Shown: piece after piece, positions 26,428 through 34,305 of the stretch
Layout of the letters: every line of letters starts with the position of its first letter
Numbering within the stretch: position 1 is the stretch's first letter
DNA from: an uncultured Latescibacterota bacterium
Lineage (GTDB): Bacteria > Latescibacterota > UBA2968
DNA length: 64,000 bases
NCBI GenBank assembly: GCA_951812755.1
Contig: OX638329.1
Coordinates: 2,465,339-2,529,338, forward strand
Direction of reading: 5' to 3'
Made by a program: the position numbers and the translations under genes
The notes under the pieces: generated by a model
What the model saw: only the letters and a program-made list of their open reading frames with translations
The model's database searches: none
What the model was told of the DNA's origin: nothing

Positions 26428-28562
26428 ATGCAAGATAGCCAGGTCAATCGCATTCCCAACTTTATCTGGGGCATTGCCGATGATGTGTTGCGCGATCTGT
26501 ACGTGCGGGGCAAGTACCGCGATATTATCCTGCCGATGACGGTGATTCGGCGGCTGGATGCGGCGCTCGAGCCGACCAAGCAGGCTGTTCTCGATATGGG
26601 AACCAGACTGGACGATGATGGCGTTATTGAACAGGAGGCCGCTCTGAAGCAAGCAGCCGGGCACGCTTTTTACAACGCTTCGCCATTCACTTTGCGCGAT
26701 CTTCGCGCCCGCGCCAACCGGCAGCAACTTCGCGCTGATTTTGAGGCGTATCTGGATGGATTTTCGTCCAATGTGCAGGATATTTTGAAGAATTTTGAGT
26801 TTCGCAATCAGATTCCGCGTTTGTCTGATGCCGATGTTCTGGGCGCGTTGATTGAAAATTTTTGTCGCGGGATATCAATCTCAGTCCTTACCCGGTGGAG
26901 AACAGCGATGGTTCTGTGCGGTTTTCCGGTCTGGACAATCATGCGATGGGTACGATTTTTGAAGAATTGGTGCGGCGGTTTAATGAGGAGAATAACGAGG
27001 AGGCTGGCGAGCACTGGACGCCGCGCGATGCGGTCAAGCTGATGGCGAATCTGATTTTTCTCCCGGTTGCGGATGAGATTGAGTCGAGTACCTACTTGCT
27101 CTACGATGGTGCTTGCGGTACGGGTGGCATGCTGACTGTTGCCGAGGAGACGCTTCGAGATCTCGCCCAGGCGCGGGGTAAGCAGGTTTCCACGCACCTT
27201 TATGGACAGGAGATCAATGCCGAGACCTATGCTATTTGCAAGGCGGATTTGTTGCTGAAGGGCGAAGGGAGCGCGGCAGATAATATTATTGGAGGACCGG
27301 AGTATTCGACGCTTTCCAATGATGCTTTTCCATCCCACAAGTTTGATTTTATGCTGAGTAATCCGCCCTATGGCAAGAGTTGGAAGAACGATCTGGCTCG
27401 TCTGGGAGGCAAGAGCGGTCTATCCGATCCGCGATTTCTTATCGCTCATGACGGCGATGCGGAGTATTCTCTGCTCACCCGCTCCAGCGATGGGCAGATG
27501 TTGTTTCTCGCCAATATGCTTTCGAAGATGAAGCGCGATACCAGTCTGGGTAGTCGCATTGCCGAGGTCCACAACGGGAGTTCTCTGTTCACTGGCGACG
27601 CTGGGCAGGGTGAGAGCAATATCCGTCGCTGGATTATCGAGAATGACTATCTGGAGGCGATTGTCGCGCTGCCGCTCAATATGTTTTACAATACGGGCAT
27701 CGCCACGTATATCTGGGTGCTGACTAATCGCAAGCCAGCGCATCGGCAAGGCAAGGTGCAACTTATTGACGCGACCGGGTGGTATAGCCCTCTGCGTAAG
27801 AATCTGGGTGCCAAGAACTGTGAGTTGTCCAATGGTGACATCCGCCGCATTTGCGACGCTTTCTTGGCGTTTGAGGAGACCGAGCAGTCGAAGATTTTTC
27901 CCAACAAGGCATTTGGCTACTATAAGGTGACGGTTGAACGACCGCTAAGGCTCGCTGTCGATTTGTCGCCCGAGCAACGGGTGCAATTTCGGGATGCCTG
28001 TCGAGAGGCAGATGAAGAGCCTCTCGCCGATGTGGTTGATGGGGTAGCCGAGACCATTGGCAATGGTCCCCATCTCGACTTCAATTGTTTCTTGGATGCG
28101 GTTGCCGCAGAGGCTTCTGAGCAGGGTATCAAGCTGATCGCCAAACGAAAGAAGCTGTTGCAAACGTCGCTGGCATTTCGGGACGAAGCCGCTGAACCGG
28201 TGATTAAGAGGGTCCACAAATTGGGCAATAGAGAGCCAGACTCGATTCGCGGTCTGGTAGAGGCGACTGTGAACGATCAGTGTGTCGTTGTCGAATACGA
28301 ACCCGATAGCGAGTTGCGCGATACCGAACAGATACCTCTACTTGAGGATGGCGGTATTGAGGGCTTCTTGCACCGTGAGGTGTTGCCCTATGCTCCTGAT
28401 GCATGGTACGTTCCGACGAGTGTCAAAATTGGCTACGAGATCAGCTTTACCCGCCATTTCTACAAGCCACAACCCATGCGGTCACGAGAAGAAATCCGCG
28501 CTGATATAATGGCGCTGGAGCGAGAGAATGAAGGAGTGTTGGCGGAGATTATGGGGGAGTAA
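26428..28562 (+). pseudogene. hsdM: Type I restriction-modification methyltransferase HsdM, one -1 frame break
   Basis: N6-adenine methyltransferase subunit of a type I system, about 710 residues when both frames are joined. The first frame (26428-27042) carries the HsdM N-terminal helical domain to LGALIENF; the second, from 26862, continues INLSPYP...LDNHAMGTIFEELVRR, SAM motif DGACGTGGM, catalytic SNPPYG and a long C-terminal extension. The break lies on AAAATTTTTG (26855-26864); reading one base back at the A AAT TTT heptamer gives a continuous conserved sequence. It could be a homopolymer error, a real mutation or programmed slippage. AAGAGG precedes the ATG. Confidence 0.9.
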
Positions 28563-28573
28563 ATACCATACCG

Positions 28574-28651
28574 ACCTTGAAGATATGAACAAAGTTGGCT
28601 ATACTAAATGCGGCGTTGAATATACGTTTTTCGAGTGCCTGCGCGAGTAAA
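28574..28651 (+). promoter_or_regulatory. Promoter-like segment, also at 34188-34276
   Basis: TTGAAG (28578-28583), 17 bp, TATACT (28601-28606), 85 bp before the DUF433 start. The whole 78-bp stretch is repeated with about 70% identity before the AlbA_2 pseudogene. It also reads as a 21-codon ORF from ATG 28586 to TAA 28651, with peptide similarity kept in the second copy. Confidence 0.55.
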
Positions 28652-28691
28652 TGAGAAGAGACGCGCGAACGAAATCCGACTTGAGAGAGCA

Positions 28692-28994
28692 ATGAAATCT
28701 TTAGATGACCATATTGAGATTACCCCCGGTATATGTAGCGGCAAGCCGCGTATTGCTGGCCATCGCATTACCGTAGCGCACATCGCCATCTGGCATGAAC
28801 GCCTGGGCAAATGTGCAGATGAAATCGCCACAGAATACGATTTGACACTGGCCGATGTGTATGCAGCATTGGCCTACTATTTTGATCACCGCGAGGAAAT
28901 TGACCAATCGATTCAAGAGAGTGAAGAATTTGTGAAGGCCTTCCGCCAACAGACCTTCTCAAAGCTGGCTGAAAAGCTGAAAAAAAAGAGATAA
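28692..28994 (+). CDS. DUF433 antitoxin
   Basis: 100-residue DUF433 protein: HIEITPGICSGKPRIAGHRI, then IAIWHERLGKCADEIATEYDLTLADVYAALAYYFDH, the winged-helix core of the family. DUF433 proteins are paired with DUF5615 PIN-like toxins. ATG at 28692 is chosen because the conserved domain begins right there; the upstream in-frame extension is not conserved. The partner gene starts 2 bp after the stop but is truncated. Confidence 0.85.
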   Translation: MKSLDDHIEITPGICSGKPRIAGHRITVAHIAIWHERLGKCADEIATEYDLTLADVYAALAYYFDHREEIDQSIQESEEFVKAFRQQTFSKLAEKLKKKR

Positions 28995-28995
28995 T

Positions 28996-29097
28996 GTGGC
29001 GAAGATTAAGTTCTACACAGATGAGCATATCTCAAACGCTGTGGGGATGGGGCTTCGCCAAAGGGGCGTGGATTGTCGAAGAAGCAAGGATTTATGA
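28996..29097 (+). pseudogene. Truncated DUF5615 PIN-like toxin
   Basis: GTG-initiated 33-codon frame with KIKFYTDEHISNAVGMGLRQ, the conserved N-terminus of DUF5615 including the acidic TDEH site, then RGVDCRRSKDL and a stop. The family normally has about 110-120 residues, so the catalytic core is lost. The next gene's ATG (29094) overlaps the stop. Confidence 0.7.
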
Positions 29098-29659
29098 GCG
29101 ATAATTCAATTATATCAGTAAGAAATGGAGTAATATCCGCAGTAGTAGCAGGTATTATTTTGACGATAATAATTCCTGCCATCAGAGAGCATGCTGTCAG
29201 ATTTCTAACCTGGCTATGGCGTGGTGTGCTATGGTGTTGGCAAGCTCTTATATCATCGTATTCTCTTCCTGTTGGGCCTGGATTATCGTTTTTCTATTCG
29301 CCATTGTCGGAGTCATAACTATCTTTCAAGCCTTAAGGCCCGTTGACAAGCCTGATTATGTATTATATGTCGAAGACGACATACATGGGGCAAAATGGCG
29401 CTGGGGATGGATCAGAAATCGCTTATCTAATTTGTGCTGTTATTGCCCTCATTGTGACGCAGTTATCGTTTACCGTTATGACCTAATACTTGAGGAAACT
29501 CACTTTTTTTGCGAAAATTGCCGTCACTCTCTTATAGCTACTATTAAAGGAGGAAACAAAAGTTATGCGTTTGGAGCGGTTGAGCGTGAGATTGATAGAA
29601 GGATTAGGACAGGTGAATACAAAAAAATTGGACAACCAACCGCTGGTGAGATTGAATAA
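29094..29659 (+). pseudogene. Membrane protein with zinc ribbon, single-base frame break
   Basis: First frame from ATG 29094 (AAGGA upstream) gives a TM helix GVISAVVAGIILTIIIPA and a second hydrophobic start LWRGVLWCWQALISSYSLPV. Near 29271 the frame is lost; the other frame continues WAWIIVFLFAIVGVITIF, completing the second TM segment, and then a zinc ribbon with CPHC and CENC pairs and a basic tail to 29659. One missing T around GTTGGG would explain it. No family is recognised. Tail-anchored ribbon proteins in defence loci are known but no function is assigned. Confidence 0.6.
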
Positions 29660-29668
29660 GAGTAACCC

Positions 29669-30959
29669 ATGACCTACAATCCCAGATCCTATCCCTCCTA
29701 CAAGCCCTCCGGCGTGGAATGGCTTGGTGATGTGCCGGCGCATTGGGAGATGAGGCGGCTACGGAATGTGGTAAATATGCGAGTAAGCAACGTGGATAAA
29801 CATGTAAAGGCAGACGAGGAGCCGGTCCGTCTTTGCAGTCTATAAGAATGATTACATCGATCAACAAATGAACTTCATGCGGGCAACCGCTACTGCTAAT
29901 GAAATTGAGCGTTTCCTGCTTGAGAAAGATGATGTCCTCATCACCAAGGATTCTGAAGCGTGGAATGACATTGGAGTGCCAGCACTGGTCACTGAGCCAG
30001 AGTCCGATCTTATTTCAGGCTATCACTTGGCCTTATTGCGTCCGCGAACTGATGAACTTGTGGGCGGCTATTTGCTTCGTGCTTTACAGAGCAAGAGCTT
30101 GGCTTATCAGTTCCATATTGAGGCAAAAGGCGTAACCAGATATGGGCTTGCTCACGACAGTATCAAATCGGTCTGGCTTCCCCTCCCACCTTTCTCCGAA
30201 CAAATCGCTATCGACCGCTATCTCGACTATACTGACAGATGCATCCGCCGCTACGTCAGCAGTAGGGAGCGGCTCATCGAACTGTTGGAGGAATATCGGC
30301 AGGCGGTCATCCATCACGCAGTCACGCGCGGCCTTGACCCTGATGTGCGCCTTAAGTCCTCGGGTGTGGAGTGGCTGGGCGATGTGCCAGAGCATTGGGA
30401 GGTGAGGCGGCTTAAGACACTTTGCAGCATGAAAAGTGGAGATGGTATTACTGCAATGTCGATTGAGCCTACGGGTGAATACCCCGTCTATGGTGGCAAT
30501 GGGCTAAGAGGCTATACATCGGACTACACTCATGATGGCAACTATGTGTTGATTGGCAGACAAGGTGCTTTATGTGGGAATATTCATATTGCTCGCGGTC
30601 AATTTTGGGCATCGGAGCACGCCGTAGTTGCTTCCCTATCTGCCGGTTATGTTCTTGAATGGTTTGCTGCTATCCTGGATGTGATGGACTTGAATCAATA
30701 TTCAATTGCCGCTGCCCAACCTGGACTTGCCGTTGAACGAGTGCTGAATCTAAGTTTACCTGTGCCACCACTGCAAGAGCAGGCACACATTGCACGCTAT
30801 ATAGAAAGTGAAACCGTCGATATTGATCGCGCCCAGCGAGAAATTGAGTTGCTGGGCGAATACCGCACGCGGTTGATCGCTGATGTGGTTACGGGCAAAG
30901 TAGATGTGCGCGAGGCAGTGACCGATCTGTCCAAACCGCTTTTTAATCAACAGAAATAG
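29669..30959 (+). pseudogene. hsdS: Type I restriction-modification specificity subunit HsdS, disrupted
   Basis: DNA-recognition subunit. The N-terminal frame from ATG 29669 (SGVEWLGDVPAHWEMRRLRN, a typical first TRD start) stops at TAA 29843-29845 after VRLCSL. The remaining protein resumes in another frame just before KNDYIDQQMNFMRATAT and runs through the central conserved helix, the second TRD (SSGVEWLGDVPEHWEVRRLK) and the C-terminal helix EYRTRLIADVVTGKVDVREA. A deletion of about 10 bp near 29840 fits. As it stands only a 363-residue C-terminal product starting at 29868 is possible, so the first half-site could not be read. Confidence 0.88.
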
Positions 30960-30966
30960 AGGTTAT

Positions 30967-31539
30967 ATGGACAATCGCGCAGTTCCCAAGATGACGCCCG
31001 GACGCGCCGCGCTGGTGGGGCTGATTAACTGCTATCTGCGTGGCTTACTGGATCCATTTGTAACGTTGCTGGAAGTGCATAAGCTCATGTATTTTATGCA
31101 GGCCGCAGGCGAGCCGTTGAAACTGCAATTCGCCTATGGCCCTTATGCTGAGAATCTGCGGCATGTGTTGAACGCTGTTGAGGGACATCTGGTGTCTGGC
31201 TATGCCGATGGCGGCGGTGCTCTCGATAAAGAATTGGAATTGGTTCCGGGTGCGCTCGATGATGCCCATGCGTTTCTCGAAAACGCACCTGAAACGCTCG
31301 CGCGGTTTGAAAGGGTTTCCGTGCTCATTGAAGGATTCGAGTCGTCGTTTGGTCTGGAATTGCTCTCTACGGTGCATTGGATCGCCAGCGAGGAGAAGAT
31401 ATTGGACTTTGACGACATAGTGAATCATACTTACGCTTGGAACGAAAGAAAGAAACAGTTTTCGCGGCGTCAGATTAAGATCGCATTTGATATTTTGTCG
31501 GAGAAGGGATGGATTGACGGTTGTTTGACGGTTGCTTGA
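30967..31539 (+). CDS. Stand-alone DarG C-terminal-domain-like protein
   Basis: 190 residues. The stretches MTPGRAALVGL, LLEVHKLMYFMQAAGEPL, YGPYAENLRHVLNAVEGHL, LELVPGALDDAHAFLE and GLELLSTVHWIA match the C-terminal half of the DarG antitoxin of DarTG systems from memory of that family. The N-terminal ADP-ribose-removing macrodomain is absent and no darT is near. In known DarG the C-terminal domain binds and blocks DarT. AGAGGTTAT lies before the ATG, 7 bp after hsdS. The last codons are formed by the first units of the 11-bp repeat array. It may be a decayed antitoxin or an anti-DarT solitary domain. Confidence 0.65.
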   Translation: MDNRAVPKMTPGRAALVGLINCYLRGLLDPFVTLLEVHKLMYFMQAAGEPLKLQFAYGPYAENLRHVLNAVEGHLVSGYADGGGALDKELELVPGALDDAHAFLENAPETLARFERVSVLIEGFESSFGLELLSTVHWIASEEKILDFDDIVNHTYAWNERKKQFSRRQIKIAFDILSEKGWIDGCLTVA

Positions 31540-31665
31540 TGGTTGTTTGATAGTTGTTTGATAGAAAACCCGAAAAATGATTCGGCAGGATAGGTTTGAT
31601 TTTGTAAATTATTGTTATACAAATACTTACTATTTTTCAATTTGTTTGATGGTTGTTTGATGGAA
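31514..31665. repeat. 11-bp direct-repeat arrays, left side of AlbA_2 gene
   Basis: Units of consensus TTGAYGGTTGY: four at 31514-31557, ending in TTGATAGAAAACCCGAAAA, then two more at 31648-31665 ending in TTGATGGAAACCCAAAT. The first overlaps the stop of the DarG-like gene. A larger array of the same unit is on the other side of the next gene. Confidence 0.85.
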
Positions 31666-31766
31666 ACCCAAATGATCACCGACACCATCGAGTGCGGTTT
31701 GGAAGATTGTATCTGCGACCTAAGGGTGTAGAGAAGCGTAATTTTGATGAAAGCGAGCATATTAAC

Positions 31767-33455
31767 ATGAGTGAAAGCCAGGACATCGCGCTCATTGATG
31801 AGTTGCGCAGTATGCCGACAGAAACCGAATGGTTGGAGTTCAAGCGCAATCGCTATGAACCTCAGCAGATCGGGGAATATCTGTCCGCGCTTGCAAATTC
31901 GGCCTGCATCGCTGCCAAGACGGCTGGCTATCTTGTCTTCGGTATTGCCGATGAGACACATGAGGTTGTCGGCACAGATTTTGATCCCTATAATACCAAA
32001 GCGAAGGGCAATCAAGACCTGCTGCTCTGGGTTGGGGCAGGGTTGCATCCGAATGCAGGGTTCGAGCCACGTATTGTTAATCATCCGGGTGGTCGGGTCG
32101 TTGTCTTTGAGGTTGGCCCCGCGAGAGATCAACCTGTTAGCTTTCGCGGAAAAGCTTATATCCGCGTAGGTTCCAGCAAGACCGAACTTAGCAAGCACCC
32201 CGAGAAGGCTCGTGTGATTTGGACGCGCGGGAGCGACTGGTCTGCAGAGGTGTGTGAACAGGCGAGGCTTGATGATCTTGACCCCAATGCCTTGGTCAAG
32301 GCGCGCGAGCAGTTCGTCATCAAGCATCCGGCGCAGGCGGATGAAGTTGAGGAGTGGGACGACGCGACGTTTCTCAACAAAGCCCGGGTTCTAAGGCAGG
32401 GTGCTGTGACGAATACGGCACTGCTGTTGCTGGGACGGCCGGAATCGTCGGTTCTATTCTCGCCGATGGTGGCTAAAATTTCCTGGATACTCAAGGACGA
32501 TCACAATATCGAGTTAGATTACGAGCACATTGGGCCGCCATTCTTGCTTGCAGGGGACCGCCTTCTGAAGCGCGTCCGCAACCTCACTGTGCGCGCCCTG
32601 CCGAGTGGGACACTGTTCCCTCAAGAAATTACTCAGTACGACCCATGGGTAATCCGCGAAGCCCTGCACAACAGCATCGCACATCAGGACTATCGTCTGC
32701 GCGGACGGATTGTTGTCGTCGAATTTCCCGACCGCATCTTGCTGACCAATGTCGGGGATTTTTTGCCCGGCGATGTCGAGACGGTCATCCAACAGGACGC
32801 CCCCCAGGCCATCTACCGCAATCCATTCTTAGCTGATGCCATGGTTGAATTGAATCTGATTGATACTCAGGGTGGCGGTATTAAGCGCATGTTCGATACA
32901 CAGAGAAAGCGTTTCTTTGCGCTTCCAGACTACGATTTGACACAGACAAATAGCGTGGCTGTGAGCATCCACGGTCGCATTCTTGATGAGCGCTATACTC
33001 GGCTCCTGATGGAACGAACTGACCTGAACCTCAGTCAAGTTATGCTACTTGACCAGATGCAAAAGGGAATGCGTATCAGCCGGGAAGATCATCGCTCTCT
33101 AAAGGCCAGCGGTCTTGTTGAAGGCCGTTACCCTAACTTAATGGTCGCTGAATCGATTGCTAAGGTGACGGATGACACTGACCGTTACCTAATAGAACGC
33201 GGATTCGACAAGCAGTACTACCTGGATATGATTTTAACCTTAATCCGCGAACATGGCCCGGTCAGTCGCAAAGAGATCGATCAGGCCCTGATTTCGGAGC
33301 TACCTGATCGGCTGACAGAGGAGCAGAAGCGGTGGAGGGCTCAAAATCTCATACAGGATCTGCGTCGCTCCGGTTTGATCGTCAATCAGGGGACCCGTGC
33401 CCAACCTGCATGGATGCTCTCAGACGCACATCAGGGAAGGACATTTCATAAATAA
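31767..33455 (+). CDS. AlbA_2 (Schlafen-type ATPase fold) domain protein, RecG-like annotation family
   Basis: 562 residues. N-terminal AlbA_2 domain: ETEWLEFKRN...EYLSALANSACIAA and GYLVFGIAD, then FRGKAYIRVGSSKTEL. The central part has the HATPase-like block IREALHNSIAHQDYRLRG, and the C-terminus carries a winged-helix LTLIREHGPVSRKEIDQAL. Such proteins are often mis-annotated RecG-like helicase; they are DNA-binding regulators or defence effectors. ATG at 31767 is used because the domain begins there. The gene sits between arrays of 11-bp repeats, which are plausible binding sites for it. The reading frame is intact, unlike most of its neighbours. Confidence 0.8.
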   Translation: MSESQDIALIDELRSMPTETEWLEFKRNRYEPQQIGEYLSALANSACIAAKTAGYLVFGIADETHEVVGTDFDPYNTKAKGNQDLLLWVGAGLHPNAGFEPRIVNHPGGRVVVFEVGPARDQPVSFRGKAYIRVGSSKTELSKHPEKARVIWTRGSDWSAEVCEQARLDDLDPNALVKAREQFVIKHPAQADEVEEWDDATFLNKARVLRQGAVTNTALLLLGRPESSVLFSPMVAKISWILKDDHNIELDYEHIGPPFLLAGDRLLKRVRNLTVRALPSGTLFPQEITQYDPWVIREALHNSIAHQDYRLRGRIVVVEFPDRILLTNVGDFLPGDVETVIQQDAPQAIYRNPFLADAMVELNLIDTQGGGIKRMFDTQRKRFFALPDYDLTQTNSVAVSIHGRILDERYTRLLMERTDLNLSQVMLLDQMQKGMRISREDHRSLKASGLVEGRYPNLMVAESIAKVTDDTDRYLIERGFDKQYYLDMILTLIREHGPVSRKEIDQALISELPDRLTEEQKRWRAQNLIQDLRRSGLIVNQGTRAQPAWMLSDAHQGRTFHK

Positions 33456-33640
33456 AACAAAGAAAACGAGTCTAAAAAAGGGTAGTATATAAAAGAAAAA
33501 ATATATAAATATTTGTTTTAAAAAGATTTGTCCTTTAATAAATTTTAGAATATTTTGAGAGTTTATTAAAGGATTTATTAAAGGATTTAGTAAAGAAGCG
33601 TTGTTTTTCAAGCTCTTAATTGACTATGGAAATGAATCTT
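33456..33640. other. AT-rich noncoding stretch with 12-bp tandem repeat
   Basis: Strongly AT-rich, with three units of TTTATTAAAGGA (33562-33597, the last degenerate). No gene is seen. The base composition contrasts with the chromosome around it and supports foreign origin of the island. Confidence 0.6.
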
Positions 33641-33650
33641 TTTACTTTGT

Positions 33651-33760
33651 TTGACGGTTGCTTGACGGTTGCTTGACGGTTGCTTGACGGTTGCTTGACG
33701 GTTGCTTGACGGTTGCTTGACGGTTGCTTGACGGTTGCTTGACTGTTACTTGACTGACGA
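33651..33760. repeat. 11-bp direct-repeat array, right side of AlbA_2 gene
   Basis: Eight perfect TTGACGGTTGC units without spacers (33651-33738), then TTGACTGTTAC and a partial unit. A further TTACTTGACTGAAACCCC occurs at 33826-33842, matching the ends of the left arrays. The 11-bp period places each unit on the same face of the helix. No unique spacers exist, so it is not a CRISPR. Confidence 0.95.
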
Positions 33761-33898
33761 CCAACGATGCGAGGTCACATTTTCCATAAGTTATTGAATA
33801 TACGACGGTTATTTTTCTTGGCTGTTACTTGACTGAAACCCCATTTTGAACGATATATTTTTGTATCCGAAAAGCAAACCGAAGTGAGAGAGTAAGGT

Positions 33899-34120
33899 AT
33901 GAAGAGTCGGAATAAACTAACACAATCTCAGAAAGAAGAGCTGGACGCGCTTGCGGCTCTGCCCGATGATGAGATAGATACCTCTGATATTCCTGAGGTT
34001 ATCGAGAGGTCAAATTCTATACGCGGTCTGTTTCATAAGTCCGCCAGTGAACGCAGCAAGGCGCTGGATGAACTTAGAAACAGACGTTCGCCAGTTACGG
34101 ATACCTCCGAACATCGCTAA
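33899..34120 (+). CDS. Small antitoxin-like protein
   Basis: 73 residues beginning MKSRNKLTQSQKEELDALAA, then LPDDEIDTSDIPEVIE, a motif common at the N-terminus of BrnA/CopG-type antitoxins (MPDxEIDTSDIPEV). The usual C-terminal DNA-binding ribbon-helix-helix is not visible; the chain ends in a basic SKALDELRNRRSP. AAGGT lies directly before the ATG. No toxin is adjacent. It may be a truncated antitoxin. A terminator follows at 34152. Confidence 0.6.
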   Translation: MKSRNKLTQSQKEELDALAALPDDEIDTSDIPEVIERSNSIRGLFHKSASERSKALDELRNRRSPVTDTSEHR

Positions 34121-34151
34121 GGCCATATACGCCCGTGTAGTGAAAAAACAG

Positions 34152-34185
34152 CCCGTCCAAAAAGTTGGATGGGTTATTTTTTTAT
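34152..34185 (+). terminator. Terminator, first copy of a duplicated segment
   Basis: CCCGTCCAA / TTGGATGGG stem with AAAG loop and TTATTTTTTT tail. The 60 bp from 34117 is repeated at 35950-36019. Confidence 0.85.
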
Positions 34186-34187
34186 TT

Positions 34188-34276
34188 GCAGTCTTGAATA
34201 TGCGGACAAATTTGGCTATACTAAACGCAGTCTTGAAGATGCGTTCTTTGAGTATCTGGGCGGGAGTAATGGGCTA
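34188..34276 (+). promoter_or_regulatory. Promoter-like segment, second copy
   Basis: TTGAAT (34194-34199), 17 bp, TATACT (34217-34222), 83 bp before the ATG of the AlbA_2 pseudogene. Box spacing and distance to the start match the copy before DUF433 (28574-28651). Confidence 0.55.
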
Positions 34277-34305
34277 TAGAGCCAAATTATTACAGGTAAT
34301 TTCTC

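Noticed and set aside
31470-32327. 285-residue minus-strand ORF
   Set aside because: Covers the repeat array and the antisense of the AlbA_2 gene; its repeated peptides derive from the DNA repeats.
33651-33760. CRISPR array
   Set aside because: The units are 11 bp and directly adjacent, with no unique spacers and no cas genes.
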